This document shows, in pieces, positions 46,992 to 61,860 of a stretch of 64,000 nt of DNA. The position numbers and the translations under genes were made by a program. The notes under the pieces were generated by a model. It was not told the DNA's origin, ran no database searches, and saw only the letters and a list, made by a program, of their open reading frames with translations. Numbering within the stretch: position 1 is the stretch's first letter; the number at the start of each line of letters is the position of its first letter. Source of the stretch: Mesostigma viride (taxonomy: Eukaryota; Streptophyta; Mesostigmatophyceae; Mesostigmatales; Mesostigmataceae); NCBI GenBank assembly GCA_009746045.1, contig RPFO01000082.1, positions 4,211,952 through 4,275,951 of the forward strand, written 5' to 3'.

Positions 46992-49900
46992 TCACGTACG
47001 CCTCCAACTTCGAAGGGACCTTTTTGTCCCGTTCGCTCCTGGCTCTCATGCCGTGAGCCGTCACCGCCGCCACACCACCGCCCTGAGCATGCTGGCTGCC
47101 GGCACCACGTGGTGCCCCGTCCTTGTCGCCGCCACCGCGAACGCACGCATTCCCGCCACCTGGCATGAGCCGGCCCTGCATGCCATAGGAACCGCCACAT
47201 GGCAGCATGTGGTGTTTTGAGAGCGGCGACTCGGCGACGTCCGATTGGCTCCCCGACGAATCCCTTGACCCCATCCCTCGTAGCCTCCCCGTGTTCACTC
47301 TTTCATCCGCGTTCACTATATCATCTGCGTTCACTCTATCGTCCGCGTTCAGTCCATCATCTGGCAGCACGAAACCATCGGAGAGCTTCATGAGGGCATC
47401 GCTCGCAGCGGCGTCATTAAACTCCTCGCGGCCCTCATCCATGACGTCATCCTCGCCGCATTCTGGCTTCCCAACGGCACCGCATCGGTAATTACTGTCC
47501 CCCTCGTGACCCTGCCTCCCCACCCGCCCATCCTCCGCATCCGCATCGCCCTTTGCGTTGCCAAGCTTCGATTTGTGCCCCCAGGGAGGCTTCATCCCCC
47601 CACACTCGGCCACCCCCACCCCCACCCCCACATGGGGCGTAGTATCATCACGCCCAGTTGACGTCTCCTCCTTGATGAGAATCCTCAGCTGATCCTGTGA
47701 CACGTAACGGCTGGACGCCCCGCCGGACGATCCTGCTTCCAACCCGGGTGCCCCCCCTGTGGTCACGCCGACGCCCTGGCACCCTGCTACACACACGGAT
47801 GCTACTGAATTCCCACGCCCCACGGCCACCCCTGCACCATCCCCTCCCCTCCTGCCCCCTTGCCGCGAGCAAAGCAAGGCATCGCCCTCGCTCTTGCTAC
47901 CACTTGCCCCGCCCACCCTATTCCGCGCTTCGTTTCCCTGCCCCGCCCCGCGAGAGCCCCGTTCTTCCACCAACACTCCCCGCCCCTTCCTTCCCGCTCC
48001 CTCCCCGTCAAATGTCATCCCCGCTACCCCTCCTGCACCAGCTTTCACCCCCACCCCCGCGCCCTTCCCATCCCCGCCGGCAATCCCCTTGACCCGAGCC
48101 AGCATGCCTGCTCCATCACGGTCCCTGGCTATCGTTGCAGGAACGCTCCCTGAGGGTCCCCCCCCCCGCGCCAGCCCACCCGGCAAGTCACTAACCACCT
48201 TTCTCTTGTGCCCCACCGCCGGCAAGTCACCATCCACCTTTCCCTTCCCACCCTTGCCCCCACCCATTAGCGTCGTCCCCACCGTCCCTTTGCCATCCGC
48301 CCGCTTGGATCCAGGTGCACCTGGGATCGCACCCCTTTTGGCAGGGACCCCCTGTTGCCCCCGACGGGTCAGGGGGTCACCGCCCCCCTGTCCCGGCCCC
48401 CCCCGCGCCGCCGCCCACCACGAGTGCATGCAGCACGGGGCGGACAGCATTACTGTTGAGTATGGCCGACACCGACCCGAACTGGCTGCTTGAAATTCCC
48501 CGCCGCTTGCCCCCCGGTCGCTAGAATGATGGCCACGGCCAAACCTTTTCGCATCGCCAACTCGTCTCTCGCGGCCACCTCCTCCCTCATTTCCGATCTC
48601 GTCTCCCTCTTGAGAATCGATCACTCCCACCCATGACGCTTCTGCCGCCCCCACCCCTGATGCTGCCACCGTTACCCCTGCACCGGGATTGGTCAGCCCA
48701 CCTGACCCGGCTGCCACCGTCACTGGTGAGCCTGCCGTCGCCACAACAGCATCTGCCACCCCACCTGAACCAGCATCCGCCACAACCCCTGTGGCTGGTG
48801 CCGCCGCCAACCCTGTGCCTGCCACCACCCCTGACCTGGAGCCTGGCTCGGCGCCTGCTGCCCCCGCGCCTGTGCTTGGTGCTGCCCCTACCACTCCAGC
48901 ACCCGCACCCGCAGCTGCTGCCGATGCCGCAGCCACGCGCGGCATGCTGGCGTGCAGCAGCCCTCGCGCAAGCTCAGCTAGCGACCCCCGTGGCGGTGGT
49001 GGGATCAGTGCTGAGCTGGCAGTTGCCGGGCGCGCCGCCGCTGCCACCAGTGGTGCCGGTGCCGGTGCTGGTGCCAGTGCCGATTTGCCGACAGGTGGCG
49101 ATGTTTGAAGACCCGGTTCCTCTTTAACCACTGCCCCTTGGGGGCCAGCACCCTCGCCCACGGCCACAGGGTGGCTGTCATGACAATTCGCATGGTTGCT
49201 GCTTCTGACAGGGGGCAAGACGCCAGCGACAGGTGGCGAGATGCCTTTCAAAGGCGGCGAGGCGGCCGCGACAGGTGGCAAGATGGCAACAGCAACATGG
49301 CCACCTTGTTGTGCAGGGGTCATTTGCTTACCGTCATCCGGCGGACGTTCATCCTGCGCAGCCATCATTTCGTTGCCGTCATCCGCACCAAACACGGGCA
49401 TTCGAAACGCCAGCACATTCTGTGCACTGCCCGCCGTCACCGGGTTGTGAGCATACACCGGGGGGGGCACCTCGACAGGCGCCCAGTAGGCGCACGGCCT
49501 GCGCGCTAGGTGCCGCAACATGGGGGGTGGGCCCCGCATGCGAGCGGGACGCGGGTGGGTGGCAGCGTGTGGGCCATCAGGGCTCGCTGCCCCACCACCA
49601 CTACCATCACTACCACCACCATGATTGCCACCATCATCATTTTTAACACCTTCCAGGTCCCCTTCAGGAGCGGAGCCTTGCAAATGATCAGACTGGCATC
49701 CGGCCCCATCATCATAACTTACACTGCCCGCCAACAGGGACTCGCGCTCACTGGCATCCCATACTGCCGTGTCAAGCCCTGCCCCGCCCCTATTCCCATC
49801 CCCCCTGCCCCCCCCTGCCGAGCCACCGTCGGCTGCTGTGCCACACTCAGCATTCCCACTTGCGCGCCGGATCAGCCCGCACTCAGCGAGAACCGCCACC

Positions 49901-50322
49901 ACGGCCGCCAGCTCATTGCTTCCCCCGCTGCCACCTGGCGGGCCGCCCCAACCAACCCTGTCATCTGCTGCAGTGCGAATGTCTATACCATGTGCTCCCT
50001 GGTCCACCCCATCCCCTTCCCCTTCCCCTTCCCCTCCTCCTTCCCCTCCTTCCCCACCCCCTCCCTTGCCCTTTCCTGCACTCCCCTGATCAGGCCGTGC
50101 TCCTCTGTCAGGCCTCACTCTTCCCTCGGTCAAGTCGCCTGGTTCCCCCCCCACAGACACCATCCCGCCATCCCCTTGGCCTCCACCGGGTGTGACCCCT
50201 TGCTCGTCTTTGCCATCACTGGCCTTGGACGCTTCCTCCTGTAGGCCCTCACTAGCCTCCGAGGCATCCAGCCAGCGTGCCTGCGGGGGCAGCCGGGTGA
50301 TCCAGGGGGAATGGCCAAGCAA
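46732..50322 (-). CDS. unknown Gly/Ala/Asp/Ser-rich protein, N-terminal half
   Basis: An open frame of nearly 1200 codons, very rich in Gly, Ala, Asp, Ser and Pro with some Arg/Lys clusters. No domain is recognised. One less biased segment near the end reads KLEAYVSGRTGGYAGIQHPS. The high GC content makes accidental open frames likely, but length, the downstream coiled coil and lack of repeat structure favour a real gene. The frame has no ATG at its 5' limit, and the true start (and any first exon) is unresolved. It overlaps the other frame by 260 bases; an intron or an indel must lie there. Confidence 0.45.
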   Translation of the reverse strand: MLGHSPWITRLPPQARWLDASEASEGLQEEASKASDGKDEQGVTPGGGQGDGGMVSVGGEPGDLTEGRVRPDRGARPDQGSAGKGKGGGGEGGEGGGEGEGEGDGVDQGAHGIDIRTAADDRVGWGGPPGGSGGSNELAAVVAVLAECGLIRRASGNAECGTAADGGSAGGGRGDGNRGGAGLDTAVWDASERESLLAGSVSYDDGAGCQSDHLQGSAPEGDLEGVKNDDGGNHGGGSDGSGGGAASPDGPHAATHPRPARMRGPPPMLRHLARRPCAYWAPVEVPPPVYAHNPVTAGSAQNVLAFRMPVFGADDGNEMMAAQDERPPDDGKQMTPAQQGGHVAVAILPPVAAASPPLKGISPPVAGVLPPVRSSNHANCHDSHPVAVGEGAGPQGAVVKEEPGLQTSPPVGKSALAPAPAPAPLVAAAARPATASSALIPPPPRGSLAELARGLLHASMPRVAAASAAAAGAGAGVVGAAPSTGAGAAGAEPGSRSGVVAGTGLAAAPATGVVADAGSGGVADAVVATAGSPVTVAAGSGGLTNPGAGVTVAASGVGAAEASWVGVIDSQEGDEIGNEGGGGRERRVGDAKRFGRGHHSSDRGASGGEFQAASSGRCRPYSTVMLSAPCCMHSWWAAARGGPGQGGGDPLTRRGQQGVPAKRGAIPGAPGSKRADGKGTVGTTLMGGGKGGKGKVDGDLPAVGHKRKVVSDLPGGLARGGGPSGSVPATIARDRDGAGMLARVKGIAGGDGKGAGVGVKAGAGGVAGMTFDGEGAGRKGRGVLVEERGSRGAGQGNEARNRVGGASGSKSEGDALLCSRQGGRRGGDGAGVAVGRGNSVASVCVAGCQGVGVTTGGAPGLEAGSSGGASSRYVSQDQLRILIKEETSTGRDDTTPHVGVGVGVAECGGMKPPWGHKSKLGNAKGDADAEDGRVGRQGHEGDSNYRCGAVGKPECGEDDVMDEGREEFNDAAASDALMKLSDGFVLPDDGLNADDRVNADDIVNADERVNTGRLRGMGSRDSSGSQSDVAESPLSKHHMLPCGGSYGMQGRLMPGGGNACVRGGGDKDGAPRGAGSQHAQGGGVAAVTAHGMRARSERDKKVPSKLEAYVSGRTGGYAGIQHPSMAQRKGVQGLGRGGKRGGQQELSTRIDAVNKNRLATLCEGKPRGGDWGHHGQASLGATGGGRREGGGWMRRR

Positions 50323-51660
50323 GGGAGAGTAATAATTATTGTGAGTCCATCCAAGAAGACAGGATGGACAGCAGCTGCCGGCACCCCCAAAGATTCAAAA
50401 GGAAAATACGCACCAAGGAAAATATGTGATCATCCAAGAGCAATTCAAGTCGATTACGTGCAATTACTTGACGAGATATTCGGACTCCAAAAATTCCATC
50501 TTCGGACTCCGTTGAGCACCAACTAGCGATGACTTCCTACATGCAAGGCGACATCACATGCGTTGGCATTTCATACAGATTAAGCTGCACCTATCCAATA
50601 TCCGGAAAGGTCTGCCTCTGCTGGCTGGCCCTCATTGTCAACTGGCTGACGTCCGAGTACCAGAAAAAACACACCACAACAGATGAGCGAACGGCAGCCA
50701 AAAGAAGTCGACCGGCACGCCAAACAACGAGCAGCTAGCCTTGCGACGAATCAGCAGATGATAAGCGAGCAAATGCTGGCTACTACACAAGAAAATGAGC
50801 AGATACTTAACAAGCACCGATTTGATCCGCTGGAGAACTCTTGAGTTTGAAATAACCAACCGCTAGCTACTTGTTTAGATAACTCGGATTCAATTAAGGT
50901 CCAACAAGGAAAAACAAAAAGTGGGAAGGCCTACTAAATAACACCCAACATCTGCCGATTAGACCCTTACCAGCAACATCGTGTGTGTCCTCCATGATCG
51001 CATCATCCTCGTCCCCAATCACTAGCATGACCACAGAGTAGAATCAAGTAGCGCTATCGGCTAGCACCATCCACCACGCAGCTAGTCACGATCAATATTA
51101 CACCAACAGCAGGTATAACAACACCATGCCACCAGACCCTGCTTCCACACGTACCACAAGCAACTCTGTCGGCGCAGAGGGTGCGTCCAGCACCGTCAAC
51201 ATGGGCTCATATGGGTCTGGCGACCAGCGCTCCCGTTCCGAAGACACCTCCCATGGTGGCAGCCACACGATGAACTTGCTGCTGGCGCGCGGCCCTCCCC
51301 CCCGCCGATTGATGCGCCACATGGCGAATGGGGAGAGGGGGGGACGCGGCTCCGTGCTGCCGACGTCGCCTGGTGTGGCCTGCAAGTACAAGGGTTTGAA
51401 GGGTGGGGGGCAGGGTGGGGCAATATGGGATGAGGGATGAGGTGTAACGGCGTGGGTACAAGGACGTATCAGGGAATGGGTACAGCTCTAGCGACAGTGC
51501 CAGAGGAAGGAGTGGAAAGGGTGGATAGGTGGATGTCTAGCGACAGTGCCAGAGGAAGGAGTGTAAAGGGTGGATAGGTGGATGCATGCATGGCAAAAAG
51601 GAATTTTAGAAAACACCAAGCAAAGGGGGGGGGAGGGAATCGCGGAGGGGGGTCGAGGGG
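50323..51660. other. interval without recognised gene
   Basis: Small frames only. A duplicated 47-bp segment (TCTAGCGACAGTGCCAGAGG... at 51487 and 51536) is present. An upstream exon of the minus-strand gene could lie near 50400-50530, but nothing decides it. Confidence 0.35.
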
Positions 51661-51696
51661 AGAGGGGAGACACACACACACACACACACAAGGGGG

Positions 51697-51898
51697 GGCG
51701 AGGGCGAGGGCGAGGGCGAGGGCGAGGGCGAGGGCGAGGGCGAGGGCGAGGGCGAGGGCGAGGGCGAGGGCGAGGGCGAGGGCGAGGGCGAGGGCGAGGG
51801 CGAGGGCGAGGGCGAGGGCGAGGGCGAGGGCGAGGGCGAGGGCGAGGGCGAGGGCGAGGGCGAGGGCGAGGGCGAGGGCAAGGGCGAGGGCGAGGGCC
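51697..51898. repeat. (GGGCGA)n hexamer array
   Basis: About 33 units with one GGGCAA variant, preceded by a short CA tract (51670-51690). Confidence 0.97.
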
Positions 51899-52152
51899 TC
51901 CGTCGTCGTGGTTTTCGGCCCTTGACAAAAAGACAGTCAGTCAGTCAGTCAACCACGTCTGCCAGCAACCTAGCAATGGTACGCGTAGGTACTACACGTA
52001 GGCAAAACAATTATGGCCGCAGCCTCGCAGCCCCCCCCAAACGCGCAAAAAAGATCTCGGACACGTCGGTACCGGGGCGCACAGAGGCCAGTGCGCGTAT
52101 TGTACGCGGTCGTACGAAAACCGTACTTTTCGTACGCTAAGGCTACATTTGC

Positions 52153-52441
52153 CGTACAATACGCGTACGATTCGTATTCTACGCCGTACAATACGCGTAC
52201 GATTCGTATTCTACGCCGTACAATACGCGTACGATTCGTATTCTACGCCGTACAATACGCGTACGATTCGTATTCTACGCCGTACAATACGCGTACGATT
52301 CGTATTCTACGCCGTACAATACGCGTACGATTCGTATTCTACGCCGTACAATACGCGTACGATTCGTATTCTACGCCGTACAATACGCGTACGATTCGTA
52401 TTCTACGCCGTACAATACGCGTACGATTCGTATTCTACGCC
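52153..52441. repeat. 32-bp minisatellite, nine units, nearly perfect
   Basis: The unit contains CGTACAATACGCGTACGATT and CGTATTCTACGC. It includes the palindrome TACGCGTA and is open in several frames, though 32 is not a multiple of three. The preceding 80 bp (CGTACGAAAACCGTACTTTTCG) has the same GTACG flavour. Confidence 0.95.
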
Positions 52442-52584
52442 GCCCTATTCTTCTCTGACTGAGCCAAACTGCCGCACTGCCAGCCAGTGAGCCGCCCAGC
52501 CACTTAGCCAGCCACCGACCCACCTATCACCCACCCACTTAGCCAGCCACCGACCCACCGACCCACTGACCCATCTTGTTAGCC

Positions 52585-52740
52585 ACCCACCTACCCAGCC
52601 ACCCAGCCACCCAGCCACCCAGCCACCCAGCCACCCAGCCACCCAGCCACCCAGCCACCCAGCCACCCAGCCACCCAGCCACCCAGCCACCCAGCCACCC
52701 AGCCACCCAGCCACCCAGCCACCCAGCCACCCAGCTAGCC
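52585..52740. repeat. (CCCAGCCA)n octamer array
   Basis: About 19 perfect 8-bp units. Confidence 0.96.
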
Positions 52741-52804
52741 ACCCAGCCCCCCCGCCCCCACCCACCCTCCAACCCTCCCACCCTCCCACCCTCCTAGCCA
52801 CCCA

Positions 52805-53055
52805 CCCACCCGCCCGCCCGCCCGCCCGCCCGCCTGCCGGCCCGCCTGCCGGCCCGCCCGCCCGCCCGCCCGCCCGCCCGCCCGCCCGCCCGCCCGCCCG
52901 CCCGCCGCCCGCCCGCCGCCCGCCCGCCCGCCCGCCCGCCCGCCGCCCGCCCGCCCGCCCGCCCGCCCGCCCGCCCGCCCGCCGCCGCCCGCCCGCCCGC
53001 CCGCCCGCCCGCCCGCCCGCCGCCCGCCCGCCCGCCCGCCGCCCGCCCGCCCGCC
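52805..53055. repeat. (CCCG)n array
   Basis: CCCG tetramers with CCG slips, giving pure G-tracts on the minus strand. It grades into CCCA units at 53055-53125. Confidence 0.95.
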
Positions 53056-53199
53056 CACACCCACCCACCCACCCACCCACCCACCCACCCACCACCCACC
53101 CACCCACCGAACAACCCACCGACCCACCCACCCACCCACCCTCCCACCCAGCCAGCCAGCCATCCACCCACCCGCCCATTCGCCCCACCTGCCCACCCG

Positions 53200-53355
53200 C
53201 CCATCCGCCCACCCACCCACCCGCCCACCCGCCCACCCGCCCACCCGCCCACCCGCCCACCCGCCCACCCGCCCACCCGCCCACCCGCCCACCCGCCCAC
53301 CCGCCCACCCGCCCACCCGCCCACCCGCCCACCCGCCCACCCGCCCACCCGCCCA
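53200..53355. repeat. (CCCACCCG)n octamer array
   Basis: About 19 units, the last of the low-complexity block. Downstream to 54660 there is no recognisable gene. Confidence 0.95.
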
Positions 53356-54660
53356 GAGGGACGGGGGGGACAATAAAGAAAGAGGTCGCATGGCCGGGAT
53401 GGCCAGGCAAGACAGGGAGGAGGCAAGGGAAGGAGCGGAGAAGACGATAGCGGCACTGGGAAGGCCTATAGGCAGGCAATCAACACGGGGATGATTGGTG
53501 CAACGACATGCAGACTCATGATGCGACGACACACAGACTCAGTACAAAGAGACTGGAGACATAGTATGACAGAAGGGAGCTAGATGGGGCGGGGGGGGGG
53601 GGCAGGGGAGATGGAAGCATAATGGGCAGGGATGGGCCGGATGGCCATCATCACTGGTAAGCGCCAAGAGTCCACGGGCATTTGGATGTAAAGCTACAGC
53701 ACTTTCTAAGAAGCAGGTATAGAACGAGTCCAGCCATGTAGGGAATAAAAATTGCGTGGCATGACAGGAGGTTGACCTGATCGGGCAACGAGCAGCTCTT
53801 GCATTGCCACGTGCTCTGGAAAAAGGCGTGATGGCCATCAGGTCGCGCCGAAGCTTTCGCGCCTGGAGCGCCGCACGTTAAGCACGTCGGATGACAATAA
53901 GGGCAGCGCTCTGCCTTTTTCGCCTCAGCACTGGACCCCTGGACGCATGGACGTGAGAAAAGCAGTTCACGTGCGATAATATCGCACAGTAAGCGTTGAC
54001 GTTATTGATATGGTTAAGTGAAATGTTGCACTTTCTAGTTGACTATATATCAAAGGTGGTTGATCAGGCTGCAAAGAACCTGCATCACTTCCGACCCGGT
54101 CCTAGTGCTTGACCGGCCCGGCGCGGCAGCGTGCCCAGCTGCTTGATCCCAACGAAATTACAGAATTACTGGCCACGCGGACTACACTTTTCTGTAGGTA
54201 CCTTGCCGACGCTTTTGACAGCTTGCATTAAGAAGTGCTCGGCTTTCTTTTTTCCCCTCGCGGTCGGGACCGATTCTGATGATGGTGGAGTTGCGATATC
54301 TATGCGCATGCAGCACAGCTAGCTAGTGCCGACGTCGCGGTCAGCCGCTAATCTTATAATAAGTACGTCTCATAGTCGTCCACTGCGTCACTGCATATAT
54401 ATAGAGTACAACTACGCCGTTGATTATAAATAAGCATGAATCGATCTATCGAAGCATCCACGAGGCGTGCCCACGAGGCGAGCATTTGCAGGCCATTGAA
54501 CGCAAAACGTCAAGTGTCGCATCATGATTGATGCTCATGGGAAGGCATTAGAACCGGCCCGGCGGGATACGACCACGTACTACGTAGCCGCGGGGTCATG
54601 AGCTATAAAAAATGAATTGAAAGGTATATATACTAGTAGTGCGCGCTAGCACAGTGACAT

Positions 54661-54775
54661 AGTTTTGGTACGATACTGGATTCGAACACGGGACCTCTTG
54701 CATGAATATTTCGCGGCTATAGGGGTCTCCCGATCCGAAGGCATCCCAAGCTATAGCCCAACTGCGACAAAGCTC
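54661..54775 (-). ncRNA. tRNA-like / SINE-like hairpin sequence
   Basis: On the minus strand there is GTCGCAGTTGGGC (A-box-like), then GGCTATAG...CTATAGCC (an 8-bp stem), then TGTTCGAATCC (B-box, 10 of 11) and TACCA. The T stem pairs poorly and the distance between boxes is too long for an intronless tRNA. A decayed tRNA-derived SINE or tRNA pseudogene is more likely than a working tRNA. Confidence 0.3.
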
Positions 54776-54779
54776 TTTT

Positions 54780-56048
54780 CCGGAGAGCGGTGCAAGTGTG
54801 TCCGAATTTCTCCAATATGAACCAGTGCATCGAATCTAACTGCTAGCCCCACGCTAGCACATTGCCGGTGGGCATGATAAAAATTTATTAACTAGTCCAT
54901 TGTCATGTGCGTCATATGAAGTACGGTCTCTCCAAACCAGTATCTCCGTGCACGACCCAGGAAGGCCAGGACAGCCATGAAAGCGACTGGCCGGGCCGGA
55001 TCAATTCGGAAACACCATATCAGCGCGCGCTTCGCAGGGATTCCACGGAAGGAGACATTTCAAGTATTTTTTATTATACATCGCAACAGTGCCAAGTGCC
55101 AAGTGCCAAGTAATACAGCAAGGCTCGTTATTAGGGGCAGTCGGTGGTGGACTGGTGGGGCTGCCGGGCTGGTCCAGGAATAATCCCTGCATCCCGGGCA
55201 CAGGAGTTGCAGCATCCTGGGCCTCTGTGCTACTAGTAGGAAAATTTCGATGGCATTAGGTGCTACTGTACTACTGTATGAGAATTCTGATGGCCACCGG
55301 TTGTTGTTGTTGTTGCCCACGCCGCACATGGGAAGCAGAGATTTGGAAACGGCCGAGGGCCAGAACACTGTACAGCATGCCATCACAAACAAACAAAGAA
55401 ATAAAGGTACACAGCGGAGGCATGGTACGGTTGCATCATCGGAGATCATCGGATACACCCGCGTGCCCACCGGAGCATTCGCCTGAGCAACGCGAGTTGT
55501 AAATGCGGCCCAATCACTACCGATTTGTGTCTAGATGTGCTGAATGTGGATAGTAAAATAGTTATGTTTTTGTCTGGCCAAACGCAAAGACTGCAAGGCA
55601 CCAGATACAAGCGGATCATAACTGTGATCGACAACTGTACGACGATTCCAGGAAAATGGTTGTCAAGGGCAGATCCCGGGAGTGCTGGCCTTTCAGATTG
55701 AAGGCCCTAGGGCTCGCCAAGGAGGGTCGCCCGTGCCCGCGCGGGCCAATCGCATGACCTCAGTGGTGACACATACCGGTAATTGACGCACGCATTTGTA
55801 ACTCGCGGCCAAGGTCGCTCATAAAGGCGCGTGGAGCAACGTGAGGTGTCACACTCGGTTGAGCCCTCCCGCCTCAGCCTTGCGTGCGGTGAGTTTTGCT
55901 ATGGTGGCATTTTGCGCTTTTGTGCGGCGTCCTATGATGCTATGGCAAGTAATGCAGTCATGGATTCAGCTTGGAATGGTGATTTTTAGCGAGAATCTGC
56001 GCAAACATAAACGTTTTAAGTTTCGTAATGTGCGTCTTGAACGTTGCA
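54780..56048. other. upstream region of formate dehydrogenase
   Basis: No recognisable gene. The promoter of the downstream gene should lie near its end; no clear TATA box was seen within 100 bases of the start codon. Confidence 0.4.
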
Positions 56049-61242
<5,194 letters not shown>

Positions 61243-61296
61243 ATGGGGCTGGGTTGCCGTTTAGGCACTGAAATACCTTTGAGACAACCATTATGA

Positions 61297-61331
61297 AGTG
61301 AGACAACTATGCCTGGACGCATGGCGATCCA
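61297..61331. repeat. short dispersed repeat downstream of FDH
   Basis: AGTGAGACAACTATGCCTGG...ATGGCGATCC, also at 43319-43353. It starts only 55 bp after the stop codon, so it may lie in the 3' UTR. Confidence 0.55.
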
Positions 61332-61582
61332 AATTATATACGGGGGTCTCAAGCGGTCAGGGCTTGACAGCAAGACACTTTCAATAATTATGATTACTCT
61401 GGACTGCTGTGCAGTTTTTGCCTGCAGGTGGATGGCCACCTAGTGCGCGGTTGCGCTATTCCATACCACTAGTGATCGTTGCCATCAATTTGCGACCTGT
61501 AGCCCCAAAGAAACTACATGTTGGAATATTAAAGCGATCCATTTATTTGCCAATAGAGTGTCATCAACGATCGCCCCCCAAG

Positions 61583-61727
61583 AGGAAGGGGCGCTTTGCT
61601 GAGTAAGTAGTTAGGGTTTTCTAGATTAGATTAGCTTAGAGTTAGACTAGTTCGGGTTTCGCGGCTTCGCCCACCTCCATCCATCCAGCAAGGGAATATG
61701 TGCTACATGATCTCCCAACACAGTCAC
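61583..61727 (+). repeat. dispersed LINE-end unit, copy 3
   Basis: Third copy of the unit at 27704 and 33949. It is preceded by codons for KRKGRFAE and a stop, and followed after 7 bases by an ATG-initiated ORF1-like frame. Confidence 0.65.
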
Positions 61728-61733
61728 GTGCGG

Positions 61734-61860
61734 CCATGGGCAGCACGCTGCCTGCCGAGCTCCCCCTCCTCTCCACCATCTCCACCGCCACCTCCACCCT
61801 CCTCGCCTCCTCCGCCGCCATCACCGCCCAGCTCCGCGACATCGACCAGCGTCTTAAGGT
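61734..61860 (+). pseudogene. retrotransposon ORF1-like N-terminus
   Basis: ATG GGC AGC... encodes STISTATSTLLASSAAITAQ then LRDIDQRLK, a Ser/Thr/Ala-rich helix like the start of LINE ORF1 proteins. It meets GTGAGG at 61861, and the reading frame soon becomes unlike the family. The continuation is probably at 63804; between them lies an intron or insertion. Confidence 0.45.

Noticed and set aside
47697-48493. Several long plus-strand Pro/Ala/Ser-rich frames
   Set aside because: They are mirror frames of the GC-rich minus-strand open frame; none has a start context or domain that outweighs it.
51697-51898. Interstitial telomere
   Set aside because: GGGCGA is not a known telomere repeat (algal and plant types are TTTTAGGG, TTTAGGG or TTAGGG), and no chromosome-end features occur.
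52153-52441. Possible CRISPR array or tandem coding repeat
   Set aside because: A 32-bp unit repeats without spacers and is not a multiple of three; no start, flank or composition supports a protein.
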